From NCBI RefSeq assembly GCF_030936135.1, contig NC_082619.1:6203208-6267207 (forward strand): a DNA stretch of 64,000 bases, read 5' to 3'. The notes beneath the pieces are model-generated. The model worked only from the letters and a program-made list of their open reading frames with translations, had not been told where the DNA came from and ran no database searches. Below are positions 38,017 through 50,800 of the stretch, piece by piece. The number at the start of each line of letters is the position of its first letter. Position 1 is the first letter of the stretch. The translations under genes were made by a program, and so were the position numbers. This DNA is from Gavia stellata. Lineage: Eukaryota > Chordata > Aves > Gaviiformes > Gaviidae.

Positions 38017-38102
38017 TTTTTATGTGTGTGTGGGGTGTTTTTTTTTTTTTTTCTCTGCTTCTTCTTCTTTTTTTTTTTTTTCCCTTTTTTTTTTTTTTTC
38101 TC
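38017..38102. repeat. T-rich tract in the ADAMTS8 promoter
   Basis: Several T runs of 10-14 bases, interrupted by G, C or GTGTGTG, ending about 105 bp before the TATA box. Long homopolymeric dA:dT tracts disfavour nucleosomes (established), so this could help keep the promoter open. Confidence 0.85.
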
Positions 38103-38206
38103 TTTCACTTCTCCTCCTCCCCCAGGCTCTGGCTGGCAGGGGAGGGGAGTGGGGAACAGCGAGAGATCAAAAATAAACCTCTTATGTCAAAGCCGGGGGG
38201 AGAAAG

Positions 38207-38214
38207 TATAAATA
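38207..38214 (+). promoter_or_regulatory. ADAMTS8: ADAMTS8 TATA box (TATAAATA)
   Basis: A perfect TATAAATA in a GC-rich context 81 bp before the ADAMTS8 ATG. It predicts transcription from about 38238 and a short leader of about 50 nt with no upstream ATG. Together with the CpG-rich exon 1 it makes a mixed TATA/CpG promoter. Confidence 0.75.
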
Positions 38215-38219
38215 CAGCG

Positions 38220-38890
38220 GGCTCGGCAGCCGGCGCGGAGGCTGCGGGGGAGCCGCCGAGAGCCCGGCGGGGCGGCAGGGCCGGGCGATGGGGCGGCGGG
38301 CGCTGCTGGGGGGCCGGGCTCCGCTCCACCTGCTGCTGCTGTGCCACGCGTGGGCGCTGCCGCCGCCGCCGCGGGAGGCGCAGCCGCTGCTGCCCGCCCG
38401 CCTGCCCGCGCCGCCGGGGCAGCTGGCCCTGCGGCTGGCCGCCTTCGGCCGCGCCGTCGTCCTCCGCCTCCGCCCCGACGCCGCTTTCCTGGCCCCCCGC
38501 CTCCGCCTCCAGCGCCTGGGGGGCCGGCGGCCGCCGGGCCGGAGCCCGCCGCGCCGGGGCTGCTTCTACGCGGGAGCCGTCGAGGGCAGCCCCGATGCCC
38601 CCGCCGTGCTCAGCCGCTGCGGCGGCGGCCTCCGCGCCGCTTTCCTCCTCGACGGGGCGGCGTACGAGCTGCGGCCGCTCGGGCATCCCTCGCCCGGACC
38701 GCCCTGGAGACGCCTGCACCGCCTCCAGCGCCGCGCCGCCCCGCCGGGCGCCCACCCCGCTGCCGCTGCCGCCGGCCCCGGGGAGCCGCTGCGCCGGGCC
38801 AAGCGCTTCGTCTCCCAGGCGCGGTACGTGGAGACGCTGCTGGTGGCTGATGCCTCCATGGTGCGCTTCTACGGGGAGGACGTGGAGGTA
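38220..38890. promoter_or_regulatory. ADAMTS8: CpG island over ADAMTS8 exon 1
   Basis: Dense CpG across the leader and the whole first coding exon, ending sharply at the start of intron 1. Confidence 0.85.
38288..38887 (+). CDS. ADAMTS8: ADAMTS8 exon 1: signal peptide, prodomain, start of catalytic domain
   Basis: 600 bp, residues 1-200. ATG context GGCGATGG is favourable. The prodomain has cysteines at 92 and 111 and a proline/arginine-rich linker before RAKRFVS. It lacks the acidic, glutamate-rich linker that I recall in human ADAMTS8. Donor GAG|GTAAGG, phase 0. Confidence 0.95.
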
Positions 38891-41800
38891 AGGGCTGGCG
38901 GCGTCCGCCGCCCCCCCTGCATCCCTCCATCCCTCCGTCCCCCCTCCATCCCTTCATCCTCCGTCCCCGCTGCCCCTCCATCCCTCCATCCCCCTGCATC
39001 CCTTCATCCTCCGTCCCCGCTGCCCCTCCATCCCTCCATCCCCCTGCATCCCTTCATCCTCCGTCCCTCTGCCCCTGTTGCCTCTCCGTCCCCCTTCCGT
39101 CCCCCCTCCATCCCTCCGTCCCCCCTCCATCCCTCCGTCCCCCCTCCATCCCTTCATCCTCCGTCCCCGCTGCCCCTCCATCCCCCTGCATCCCTTCATC
39201 CTTCATCCCTCTGCCTCCGTTGCCCCTCCGTCCCCCCTGCATCCCTCCATCCCTCCGTCCCCCCTGCATCCCTCCATCCCTCCGTCCCCCCTGCCCCTGC
39301 ATCCCTCTGTCCCCTCCTGTCCCCATCCCCGCTGCCTCTCCACCTCCTCCCATCTCCACCCCCGGGCCCTGCGGCCTCTCCATCCCCTCCTGTCCCGCCC
39401 TGTGCCCCCAACCCGCTGGCTCTGCCACCACACCCGGGGTGCCTGTTGCTGCCCCCCCGCCCGGCCCCCGCAGGGACACCAGGGACCACCTTGGGTGAGG
39501 TAGTAGAGAGCTGGGGATGGGGTGGGGGACCTTGGCTCTGTCCCCACCTTTCCTTGCTGTCTAGGGGCTGTAAATCCCTGGGGCAAAGGCTGCAGGGTTG
39601 ATCCATGGGGTTCGGTCGGTGTTTGGGGACCCTTTCCCAGAGCCAGCGTGCATCCCAGGGAGCCTGTGTCTGCGCAGGCTGGACGCCGTGATGTCCCATC
39701 GGTCTGGCGTCCCCGAAGATGAGGGACAGAGCGGGTTAAAGCCTTTCTTGCTACAGGGAAAGAGCCGTGCTGCAAAGCAATGGGCTTAACTCCCTTCCGG
39801 ATAGGAGCTCGGGCCAGATAGTAAATAAACCCGGGGCTGAGTAATGCGCAGTCCCGCTCCTGAGCCACCTGTTAGCAGCTGAGCAGATGCACGAACAACC
39901 CTTTCCCCCAGCCACCACCGCCAGAAACTCTCCCCCTCCTTCAACACGCTCCGGCTGCGGAGACCCTGGCTGTGGCCAGGCTTTGCGGAGACCCTGGGAG
40001 CGGGGGTCCTGGCCCCCCACATCCGTCTCCAGGGCTGTTGACCAGCTGCTTTCATCGGCACCAAGTTATTTTTCATGCCTCTTGCAAAGCCAGCTCCCCG
40101 CTGCCACGCTCGCTGCAAAGTTGGCTTGATCGGGTCCTCGGGTCCAAGTTCAGGTTTGCATGGTCTGAAATGCACGTGGGTCTTTGCGAGGGATAACTGT
40201 GCGCTGAAGTTGCTCGTCCTCTGCGGTGGGTTGCTTGGGTAGGGGGCTGTTAGAGGAGTCCTTGAAGCTGGAGCTCAGTGGGGAGCAGCCAGGCAGCTGA
40301 AACCAGGGGCTGCGCTTTGGCAGCCTGGCTTTGCCAGTTCTGCCCGCTTTATCCTTCCCCTGGGGGCTTCATCCAGCTTCTCCATCCCAATAAAGCAGCG
40401 TTTTAATTCCAGCCCTGCTCAGGTGGGGCTGGACCTTGAGAAATGCTAAACCTTGGAGCTCCAGCTGATTTCAGCTGCTCAGCATCACTCAGGTTTTGCC
40501 CCTTGCTTGGTTTTGCTTGCGTGCCACCAAGCCGGGTGGGCAGGAACAGAGAGCAGAGGATCAAGGAGCAATGGATGCTGCACTTGGAGACAACCTCCCC
40601 CCAGAGCTCACAGCAGTCAAAACCAGAGTTTGCAAGGGAGTACCCTGAATTTTTAAGCAACAGGCATATAAACGGTGGTGGAAATGACTCTCCCAGTAAT
40701 GTGAAGCTTCCCCAAGAGGAGAGGAAAAAGAGTTTATTGCATCTTCTGCAGCCAGCCGGGCACCCAATGGTTTTAAAGCAACGCCCAAGGGTCTGCCTCC
40801 TGCTACAAATAAGGTGATGTATTTTGGGGAGGGAAAATCCTGATAAAGCCCAGTTTGAGCTGGGGAAAAAGCACCAACCCTCCGGGTAATCTGTGCCATG
40901 GCAGCTCAGAAGGCTGCTGAGCCGCACGTAGACCCAACCAAGGGGCTGAAAGGCTGGTACCCTGCCCTGGTTCGGCTGGTGCACTCCTGGGGGTGGGTGA
41001 TGCTGCCTGGTAGGTCCATGACAGCTCCCTCCTTAGTTACCAGCGACTTTCCAGTCTGCTTGGCTCCCATTTACTATCATCTCCTCTTTATCCCCAAGAG
41101 CAGTATCTTTGTGTCACCTCTCGGTATTTCTTGATGGGCAGGAAGACTTTAAAGATCTCGTTTTGGATGAACAGGGCAGTAATGTTTTTAAGTGTTTGGG
41201 AGAAAACTTCAACCAGCTCTCCTGTAGCAGTAAAACAAAAAGCCACCCGCTGTGTTTCTGTGTCTTGTTCTCAGCAACAAAAATGTGGGGAGAAGCACGG
41301 TTGCTGCTAACTCAGGAGACCAAATAGCCGTCTCGCTTCTCCCTAAATAACCTACATTTTGTGGGCCAAAAAAAGTGGTGGCTTGCTCATGCTGGTGAGA
41401 TCTTAGAGAGCTGACCAGGAGGTGCCCAGGGAGCAGACATGTTGAGTCAGAAGAAAACTTATTTATATAGTGACTTTTCTTCCTGTAACCACACTTCAAT
41501 TACCAAATATTTATTAAAGGTCACAAGTATTGTTTGTACTCCCAGTTATTTTCTTGCATAAGCTGTAACAGCTCAAGTAGAAGATAGTCACCATTAGATG
41601 CGTTCAAGCATTGCAAGTAATAATCAATGTCATGCTGTTGTAAGGAAAATGCTATTAATGATGTATTTCTAATCAATCTGAGCCATTATAGCTCAGCTGT
41701 TAACCTAATTTAGACAACAAGAGTTTAATTCCACCTCCATCAATACTCATGTAAACCAGGAGGAAATGATGAAGTGAGAGCGGAACCAGACATGAAATTT

Positions 41801-44800
41801 GGGGGTTTAATCATTCTTCTGGCTTGATGAGTGCAGGAGATGGGGTATTTGGGGGGGCATTAGCAGCAGGACAGTGCTGAGCAATAACACCTGTGAAGAG
41901 CCAGCAGGTCGTGGAGGACTTGGCAGGATGAGATCTGCAGTGATTAGGAAGAGCCCCCTTATATACGGATGGGCGTGACGTCCCAGGCTGGACACAAAAG
42001 TTATCCTTTGCATTTTTCCTGCAGAGGAGCTGAAATGCTTGGGAGGGGGAAACGACAGTGAGCATCCCTAACAGAATTAAATGGGGGTTTTGAGTAGGGG
42101 AAACTGAGGCAGGAGACAGCGTAGGGGCTAAGCCCTCTGACGTGCAGAAGAAAGGGCATTTGGACTGAGCACCTGCAGCGCAGGCTGCACTTGCAGAGAT
42201 GCTCTGCAAGGCTCAGTTGATGTTTGCTGAGACACCTACAGCAACAGGCGGTTACAAAAACCGGCCGCAGCATCCCCAGCCAGTTGGCAGCGGAATTGGA
42301 TTCCTGTGGTGGGATTTCTCCAGTCTCTTGGGCGCAGATGAGATGCGTTTCCAAGCTTTCCTCTGCAAACATGATGGCTACGATCCCCTTTTCTTTCCCC
42401 CTTGCTCTTGCAAGGGAGGAATCTGCGATCTCTGACTCCAAGAGCTGGTAATGACCAAGGACCACGGCAAAATCAAATCACTGATTAAGCTGGGATTCGT
42501 CGCCTGACTTCTGTGGTTTTTCCAGGCAGGTTTATGAGGTTTTAGGAGTGCTGTTGCAATCCCTTCCCTCTAAGACCAGATGGGTGCTGGAGTGTGCGGC
42601 ACGGGGCACTGTTGGGGTCCTGCTGCCAGCTCTCTCACACCGGGATCCACCACCAAAGTGACGTTGGAGGTAAAGCCTGGAGCCTCAGGTCCCCTCGTGT
42701 CCAGCTCCTAGGCTCACTTTAGGATATTTTGCAGCTTGAGCTGGCCACTTTGCTTAATCCCTTGACAAAAGGAGCCGTCCCCTCCCGAGCCCATCCCAAA
42801 GGCAACCGGGGTGGGATTAAAAGGGGTCTTTGCAAAGCAAAGGGGGACCTGCGCTGATGCTGTCATCCACCAGCATTGCTGGTGCTTTTCCTCTGGGATT
42901 TGTCCACCCGGGTGTGACACACACACCCCCCCTCCAGCCTGCATCTGCTTTGGCGCGAGGGGTCGGAGGACCTGGGCAGCCTCCCTAAATATTCCCCTGG
43001 CCGATGCACTCGCTTCCTCGCGTTGCCCTGTGATGTTAAACAGCTGGCGTGGTGACTGCTGATTCTTAAGGGCTTCGGTATGAAAGGCGCAGCGTGAAGG
43101 GAGCCGGCTCCCACCGAAGCTGCCCAGGAGCAATTGCAAACTGCAGCGCTCCTGCCCCGGGATGCTCTTGGGACGGGGTTTTGCTTTGTGTTCATCCATG
43201 CCTGCAAAGAGGTGGTGGGAGTCCTGTGTGTGCCTCAGTTTCCCCTGCTCTGAAAAGGAGTAATTGCTGCTTTGGCGGGTCAGCCCCAAATATCCAGCAA
43301 AGAAGGAAAGAGAAGGGGGAAAAAATCATGTGGCAAACAGAAAAGGGATGGCGCAGAGAGCTGGGAAGGCAGGAGGGCAGGCAGGCGCACCGGCAGGCTG
43401 GCAAGGTGCCCCCTTGCCCCCCATTTCCCTTGGCTGCCCACAGTTTTGCAAGGAAATTCTTGGCCTGGGCTTCAAGCCACAGGAGGAGGTGGCCGCTGGC
43501 CGCTGAGGGTATCCGAGCCGGGGGGCCAGCACGCAGAGGTCGCTTTGGGGGAGAGAAAGACAGGCTGGGATATGTTTTTACCAGTTGTTTTTTAAAAGCT
43601 GGGCAGCCCTCACATCTGACCCTGTGTTTTCTTCCTTCCATCTGTCTGCACTCCAGAAATCTCAGCGTTTCTTTCCCCCCCCCACAGAAATGCTGGCTTC
43701 TAGGGAGAAAGGAGGAAAAAAAAAACCAAAACCAAACCCAACAACCCTATGAATGAACAAACAAACCTACAGCCCCAGGTCAGGTTGAGCATTAATCTCC
43801 ATGAGCTGGGGAGCGTGTCAGTCGTGCCGGGGTGTTGCACGGGTGCTCCCTGCCATCCTTCTGCACTGGGTGGGTCTGGCGATATTGGATCATTATGTGC
43901 ATACCACAGTAATAGTTAGTGTCTGTGTAAGAGCAGTTTCTTCCCCCCAAAATAATAATAATTAAAAAAAAACAAAACAAAGCAGTTTGGGGATCTCTGC
44001 AGACTTCAGCTTCTGAGTGGTTCCCAGGAAGGAGAATGTCAGCAGAGATTTTGCAAGAGCCTGTGTCAGAAAGCGAAACCCTTCAACGTTATCAGGTTAA
44101 AACCAACCACTTCGGTTCCCCATGCTCTGATTTGTATTTATTTTTTCCATTGCTAACCCTCTGCACGTGCTGTTTGCTGCCGGCAGTCTCGCATCGGGCA
44201 ATGCTGGTGGTACCTGTGGGTGCTTCTGTCTCTCCCAGAAGCAACGATGCTGTGGCAGGAGGGATATCGGAGCTGCTGTAATGCAGGTGTGTTGGACAAA
44301 AGGCACCTCCCCTCATTTTGGGGGGGGGGATGTGTGGAATTTGATCTTCTTGAGACCAGAGGGAGCCAAGGATTGCAGCCGGGGAAAAAAGAGGTAGGAG
44401 GTTTTGGGGGGCATCACTGGGCAGTAGGAACCCCTGCCGCTGCCTCTGCAGCGGGGTGGCTCAGCTGCGGTGCTCGCGTCTGGCCGTGCAAGCCCTGCCT
44501 GGGCAGAGGAGGGATGCTCTCGTGATCCTTTCAGGCTTGGGCTGGTGTCGTCTCCCCCCTGGAGCAGGTCAGGGGCTGATTTTCCATCTGTATTTACCAG
44601 TTCAGCAGAACTCCTGCCAAGATCTCCCAGGATGTTGGTTGGAAATGGCAGGGAAGCGCCCTGTGCCCATTGTGCTGCGGCACCTTGCAGGAAGGAGGCA
44701 GACACCAGCTCGCGAGTCTGTTTGCACCTCTGGGCTCCCCAAACCTGACCCCGTGGCTGCCCCACATCTGATCCCGATACCCACGTCCTCAGCCTCAATG

Positions 44801-47800
44801 CTGGGAAAGAAACCCCGGAGAAGGCGGCATTCCCTCTTGGGTGGCTTGTCAAGCCAAAGCCTGTTTGCAAAGGCACGAGGAGGACGGAACAAGCACAATT
44901 CAACTCGACCACAGCCGGCTGTGGGCCGAAAGCACTCAGTCAGCCTCTCCTGAGCCCTGGGGATCTCATACTTTGCTTTTGGCCCCGGGTCCAAACCCTT
45001 GGCCAAGCCAAGGCAGTGCAGGTGTATTGCTGCTCTCCCCAGAGCAGTCAGGGTCCATCCGAAACGCAACCAACTCCCGCACGGTGCAGGGATGGGTATA
45101 AATAGATAACAGATGGTGGAACAAGTGAATTTGACCTTTTAATCTGCACTAAATAGCTGTTTGTTTGGTTTGCTTTCTGTCTTCACTTTCCAGACGAAAG
45201 GAAGGCAGACGGATGTTTTCCGAGTCCTTCCATTCCTGCTGTTGAAAGAGTTTCTTGGCTGGATGTAACCCTGAGGATGTGAGGGTTGGTGTCCCGGGGG
45301 ATTTGCGGTAGGGACCGAGAGCTCCCAGGTAACGACTACCAGGATGGAGAGAAACCTGTAATGGTTTAGAAAAGGGTGGGACAGGACTTTCTCCCTTGGA
45401 CATGAGGGATGACCCCATGATGCGCAGCTCCAGCGCAGAGCATCCTTCTCGATCTTCACACACGTCATTTTAGGAAGGCTTTGTGATATTTTTAGGATGG
45501 TTCCCAATGGACTTTCCCCATGGGGTAAACAATTCCCCCAGTCCCCTGGAGCAACCACTCGTGGGGATCTCGCGTGGGTTTCTTGCCTCGGCGGTGACTT
45601 CTCCGTGACATTTGTTGCATGCTTCGGGCTGGGATGTGAGTCATGTCGCGGAGATCTGGCCAGTCTAAATAAACCAGTCTATTCAGTGCTCCCATCATCC
45701 TTGCCGGGGCCTGCCCTTGGATAATGAGCCGGGGAGGACTTGGGATACATCTTGCTGAAGTGAAACATCTGTTTACATGGAGCTGCCAGCGACGGGAGAA
45801 AATGTGGCAGAATAATTTAAAATAGCCACAATCGCCCCAGGCGAGCGGCTCTGCCCCATGAGCTGCTCTTGGTGCAGCAAATATGCCATTGCTGTTAGGG
45901 AAAGGGGGTCTCTCCCTAAACATCTCCCTCATTTGCTAAGAAAACACATGTTGTGTATATCACACATGATGATGAGCGTGCAGAGCCAGCTCCACTCAGG
46001 AAACATGGATTTTGGGTGAAACTCAGCCATAGGAAAGGGCTTCCACCGAGTCCTTCCAGTTTAATTAGATAGTGGCACTGAAGCAAGACTGCGGGGTGTA
46101 ATTCGTCTGGGGAGGAGAGAAGCCACTTTCTCTTTCCCAATACTATATTGTGTAATAGCTACATTTTTTTCTCCTGACTCCGGGGCCGTGAACGGGTGCC
46201 AAGCAGAAGAGGAATTTCGATGCTCCGATAAGATGTTTACATCAGCCTAAACGTTGCTGGCACGTTTGACATATTAAGTAATCTCTGGTCATCCCAGTCG
46301 CCTGAGCAGGGGATGCTGCTGGGCGAAGACTCGAACGTCAAAGTGCTTTGGTCCCAGTTTGTCGCCAAGGACGTTGGGTTCAAACCCTGCCGACCAGTGC
46401 AGACAGGAATTTTACAGCTGCGCGAGGGTGGTTTTGCACCCACGGGACTTTGTGCACGAGGCAGTTCTTGCCTTGGGGCGGTGAGGGCAGAGTTAATGCT
46501 TTAGGAATATGCAAGAGCACTTGCCGGGACACATGAGGTTTTCCTGAAGGGTTTCTGGGTGCAAAGGGTTCATGGCAGGTGGAGAAGGGGATGCAGGGGC
46601 AGGCTTGTCCTGCCCGTCCTTCCCACCAGCACAAGGTGTAAAGCATCACGTGCGGAAAAGGCAGCACTTACTCCATCAACCCAGGTGGCTGCCTGAGTCG
46701 GTCTGGATGTGGTAGGCATCATAAATGAGGTTGATTTCTCCTTTCCTAACCACAAAAAAAAAGACCCCTGAGGCGAATGTTTCACCCAGGCTTTGCCTGC
46801 CCCTCTCTCCCCCTGCAGAACCACGTCCTGACCCTGATGTCCATGGCGGCTCGCATCTACAAGCACCCCAGCCTGAAGAACTCCATCAACCTGGTGGTGG
46901 TGAAGATGCTGGTGGTGGACGAGGCGGCAGCGGGGCCGGAGGTGTCCGACAACGGCGGGCTCACCCTGCGCAACTTCTGTAGCTGGCAGCAAAGGTTCAA
47001 CCCCCCGAGTGACCGGCACCCAGAGCACTACGACACTGCCATCCTGCTGACGAGACAGGTCTGAAGGGTCCCTTGGGGATGCTTTGAGGGGGAGAGGAAA
47101 GGGGTCGAGGTGTCCCTGGAGAGAGAGGAGGGATCCCCCCCACCATGCAAAGGATGGAGCTTGTAGCAAAGCAATGGGGGGGTTGCATTTAGGGTGCGGA
47201 GCCCCACTGGGTTGCCCAGCTCTGCTCAGCGATGTTGGGGCTGCGGAATGTGGGACCCCTTCACCCTGCCTTACCCGCCTCGCTGCTGCTCGCAAACAGG
47301 ACTTCTGCGGACACCAAAGCTGCGACACGCTGGGAGTGGCGGATATCGGCACCATGTGCGACCGCAACAAAAGCTGCTCGGTGATTGAGGACGAGGGCCT
47401 GCAGGCAGCCTACACCCTGGCTCACGAACTGGGTAATACATCCCTTGAACTGGGTAATGCATCCCTTCCCAGGGGTGGGGGTGTGTTCTGCTTTTTCAGC
47501 CCGGCGTGGCCAACCCGGCTGCTGGGAGGGGATGTAGCACATCCCAGCGCCAGCATCTCCCGGGTGGGTACCAGCACAGCCTTGGGCAGCGCTGAGGAGC
47601 TTCTGGCACCGGCAGAAGCTGGTTTGCACCAGCCAAGGCACTTAGAAGTCCCCGAGTTGGTGTAAATTGGTGCATTTGCCTGATGTGATGAGCTAAGGTG
47701 TGGGACTAAGCACTTCTCCCGCTTGGTTTGCTACTTCTCGAGATGCGCTCGCTAACTTGGGCTGCGTTGCCCTGCATACAGCAGGCTGTACCTTTGAGAT

Positions 47801-50800
47801 AGAGCAAGCATGCACCGTTTTGTTTATTGCTTCTGATTTACCGAAGCAAATAGCTTTTGCAGCAACAGGAACTGCTTGATAACTTCTAGATGCTCCCAGC
47901 TGCCCATGCATCAGCAGCAGAAGAGCAGGGCTGGGGGGCTGTGGCTCACCGATGCTCTCTGCTCCCCAGGCCACGTGCTCAGCATGCCCCACGATGACTC
48001 CAAGACCTGCGAGCGGCTCTTCGGGCCCCTCGGCAAGCACCACATGATGGCTCCTCTTTTCATCCACTTGAACAAAACCCAGCCATGGTCCCCTTGCAGC
48101 GCCATGTACCTCACCGAGTTCCTGGACGGAGGGCACGGTAAGGAGCCTCATCATTCAAGAAAGCCTTTTCCTTAATTGCTCAGGCTCTTTGCAATGCCTT
48201 GAGGGGTGTGTGGGTTGAAGGGGGTTCAAAACTGACCACAGACAGAGGTTTGGGGTGCCCTGCTTTTGTGCAACCCATGGCATCAAGCCTTGATACATCT
48301 CTGCCTTGTCCAGGCGACTGCTTGCTCGATGCTCCGGCCGACCCCCTCTCCCTGCCTGCCGAGCTGCCGGGCCGAGGATCCCTGTACAGCCTGGACCAGC
48401 AATGCCAGCAGATCTTCGGCAAGGACTTCCAGCACTGCCCCAACACCACAGAGGAGGACATCTGCGCCCAGCTCTGGTGCAGGACCGGCAGCGGGGAGCC
48501 CCTTTGCCACACCAAGAACGGCAGCTTGCCGTGGGCCGACGGCACCCCCTGCAAAGCCGGCGGGCTGTGCTGGGATGGCCGCTGCGTGCCGCAGGATGCC
48601 CTGAAGCCCCAGGTAACGGGGGATCGGGGACCAATGGGCTGGGGCTTGATCCTTGGGGATTCCCAAACCTCTGGCCCCCTGGTCCTGCCATCTCCTGGAC
48701 TAGCTTTGGATTCTGGATATCTCTCCTTCAACAGCACCTTTCATTAATCTTTGTTACTGGCAAGCCCAGCTCGTAGATAAATGCTGCCGTGCCTTTCACC
48801 GAGGCTCAGGCTGGTCTGAACCAGAGCGAGCAGATGCGCTTCTGCAATTAAATCATCACTTTTTGCCCTGCCAGGGGGATTAGCGGTGATTTCTGAGTCG
48901 GTCAGCAAAGTACTTAAACCCAAGCTTAACTTTAAGCACATGAACAGACTGGTGGAAGTCAGTAATAACTCGATGTGAAGTACGTGCTTAAGTGCTTTGC
49001 TGGATCAGGGCCCCGGCTGGCGATGCGGGGAGAGAAGCTGGGGGGAGCTTTTAGCTCTGCTTCAGACCTTTGCTTGCCTTGGGAGCGAGCAGCCGGGCTC
49101 GGGGACAGATCTAGCAGATTCTCGTGGCCTCTTGCAGCCAGCGGTGGACGGCGGCTGGGGCCCGTGGAGCCCCTGGGGCTCCTGCTCCCGGACCTGCGGC
49201 GGCGGCGTGCAGTTCTCCTACCGCCACTGCGACAGCCCCAAGCCCCAGCACGGCGGCAGGTACTGCGAGGGCCAGCGCGCCAAGTACCAGTCCTGCCGCA
49301 CCGACGAGTGCCCGCCGGATGGTAAGCCCAGCTCTGCGAAGCCACCCGTCCGCACAGCAAAAGGATGCGATTCCCAAATGCACGCTCACCTCCCACCTCC
49401 CTTTCTCCAGGACCCGTTGCCGGGGATTGCTCCGCTCTCCCTTGAATATTCATATTTTTGGGGGGCAACAGCCTTCTGCTGGGGGTTGTGATCCCCTCTG
49501 GCTGGGTGGGAGGCGTGTGGCATCCCTCCTCTGCTTGCACGCTCGCCGCGCGCTCCCGCTATCCTCGGCTCGCTCCCTCATCTCCCGATGGCCAAGGAGG
49601 ACGGCAGTTCCTGCCGGCTTCCTTGAGGTTTTTGGGTCACGTTTTGCCTTTCCTTTCAGGAAAAAGCTTTCGGGAGCAGCAGTGTGAGAAGTACAACAGC
49701 TACAACTTCACGGATCTGGAAGGGAATCGCCTGGAGTGGGTCCCCAAGTACGCTGGAGTGTCACCCCGAGACCGATGCAAGCTCTTTTGCCGAGCCAGAG
49801 GGAGGAGCGAATTTAAAGTCTTTGAGGCCAAAGTAAGATACCTGGTGATGATAATCACCCCTCATTACCCCCTTCCAGATCAAATGCCCTAATTGCTCCT
49901 CTGCATCCCCGTTTTCCTAGGTGATCGATGGGACGCTGTGCGGACCGGAGACCCTCTCCATCTGCGTCCACGGCCAGTGCATCAAGGCTGGCTGCGATCA
50001 CGTAGTTGGGTCCTCCAAGAAGCTGGACAAGTGCGGCGTGTGCGGTGGCAACGGCTCGACTTGCAGGAAAATATCCGGCTCACTCAACCGATCCAAGTAA
50101 GGCGTCAGGAAGAAGGGGTCGGCAGAGATGGGCTGGGGGGAGAAAAACCAGCTTCCCCTCTCATTCTCCTTTCTTTTTTTTATTGCAAAAGTGCTAGGCT
50201 AGGAATATTGGGACTCCTCCTAGGTCATGTAAAGCCAGTTTGTTTTCCACACCCAAAGCATTGGACCTAGCTGCAGACCTCATTTGCAGGAGCCGGACTC
50301 AACGGCGTGGAGGGGAAGCCAAGTACTCCTCAAGCGGGGTTTGCAGCCGTGCAAACACCCTCAGCCGGGTAGCCTTGCAACAGCCTGGTCTCCTCCCCAG
50401 ACTCCGGGGCTTACGCTGAGTTTATTTTGGGGCAGCATTGTGCAAGCCAAGCAGAGTTTATTTCCTAAAATAATAGCTGGTGCTGACACTGGCGATGGGC
50501 TCAGTATGCCACTGCGAATAAATCTGCTGCCCCTCGGAGTTTACAACATTCATCTCGCCCCAACACAGCGAGCCGGGCATGTATTTTGAGGGCTGATGTG
50601 GGATATAAATAGCTCAATAACTTCTCCCTGGGCTTGGGGGTGAATTTCAGTGCTGGGACACGGGCATCGAGGCAGCCGCTTCCCTCGCCCAAGATCTCCG
50701 TTGCTTTGCCAAAGAGCTGAATTTAAGGCTTTTGTTGAAAAGATCATAACAAAAGCCCAACGCGTCCAATTCCATGCGGCGAGGTGACTCACGCAGTCAA

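Larger units (their letters stand above)
28925..38200. other. Shared upstream region between ADAMTS15 and ADAMTS8
   Basis: A 9.3 kb spacer separating two divergent promoters. No coding exon, RNA gene or repeat family was recognised apart from simple tracts (an A23 run at 37402-37424, AAATC-type units near 34414-34441 and T-rich DNA at 38017-38102). Shared enhancers are plausible but not visible from one sequence. Confidence 0.6.

Noticed and set aside
38887..39601. Read-through of ADAMTS8 exon 1 into a 437-codon frame
   Set aside because: The frame past 38887 is the minisatellite. The GAG|GTAAGG donor and continuation of the catalytic domain at 46819 show it is intron.
38610..39868. Glycine/arginine-rich minus-strand frames over ADAMTS8 exon 1 and intron 1
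   Set aside because: They come from the CATCCCTCC minisatellite and antisense GC-rich exon sequence, with no real coding signal.
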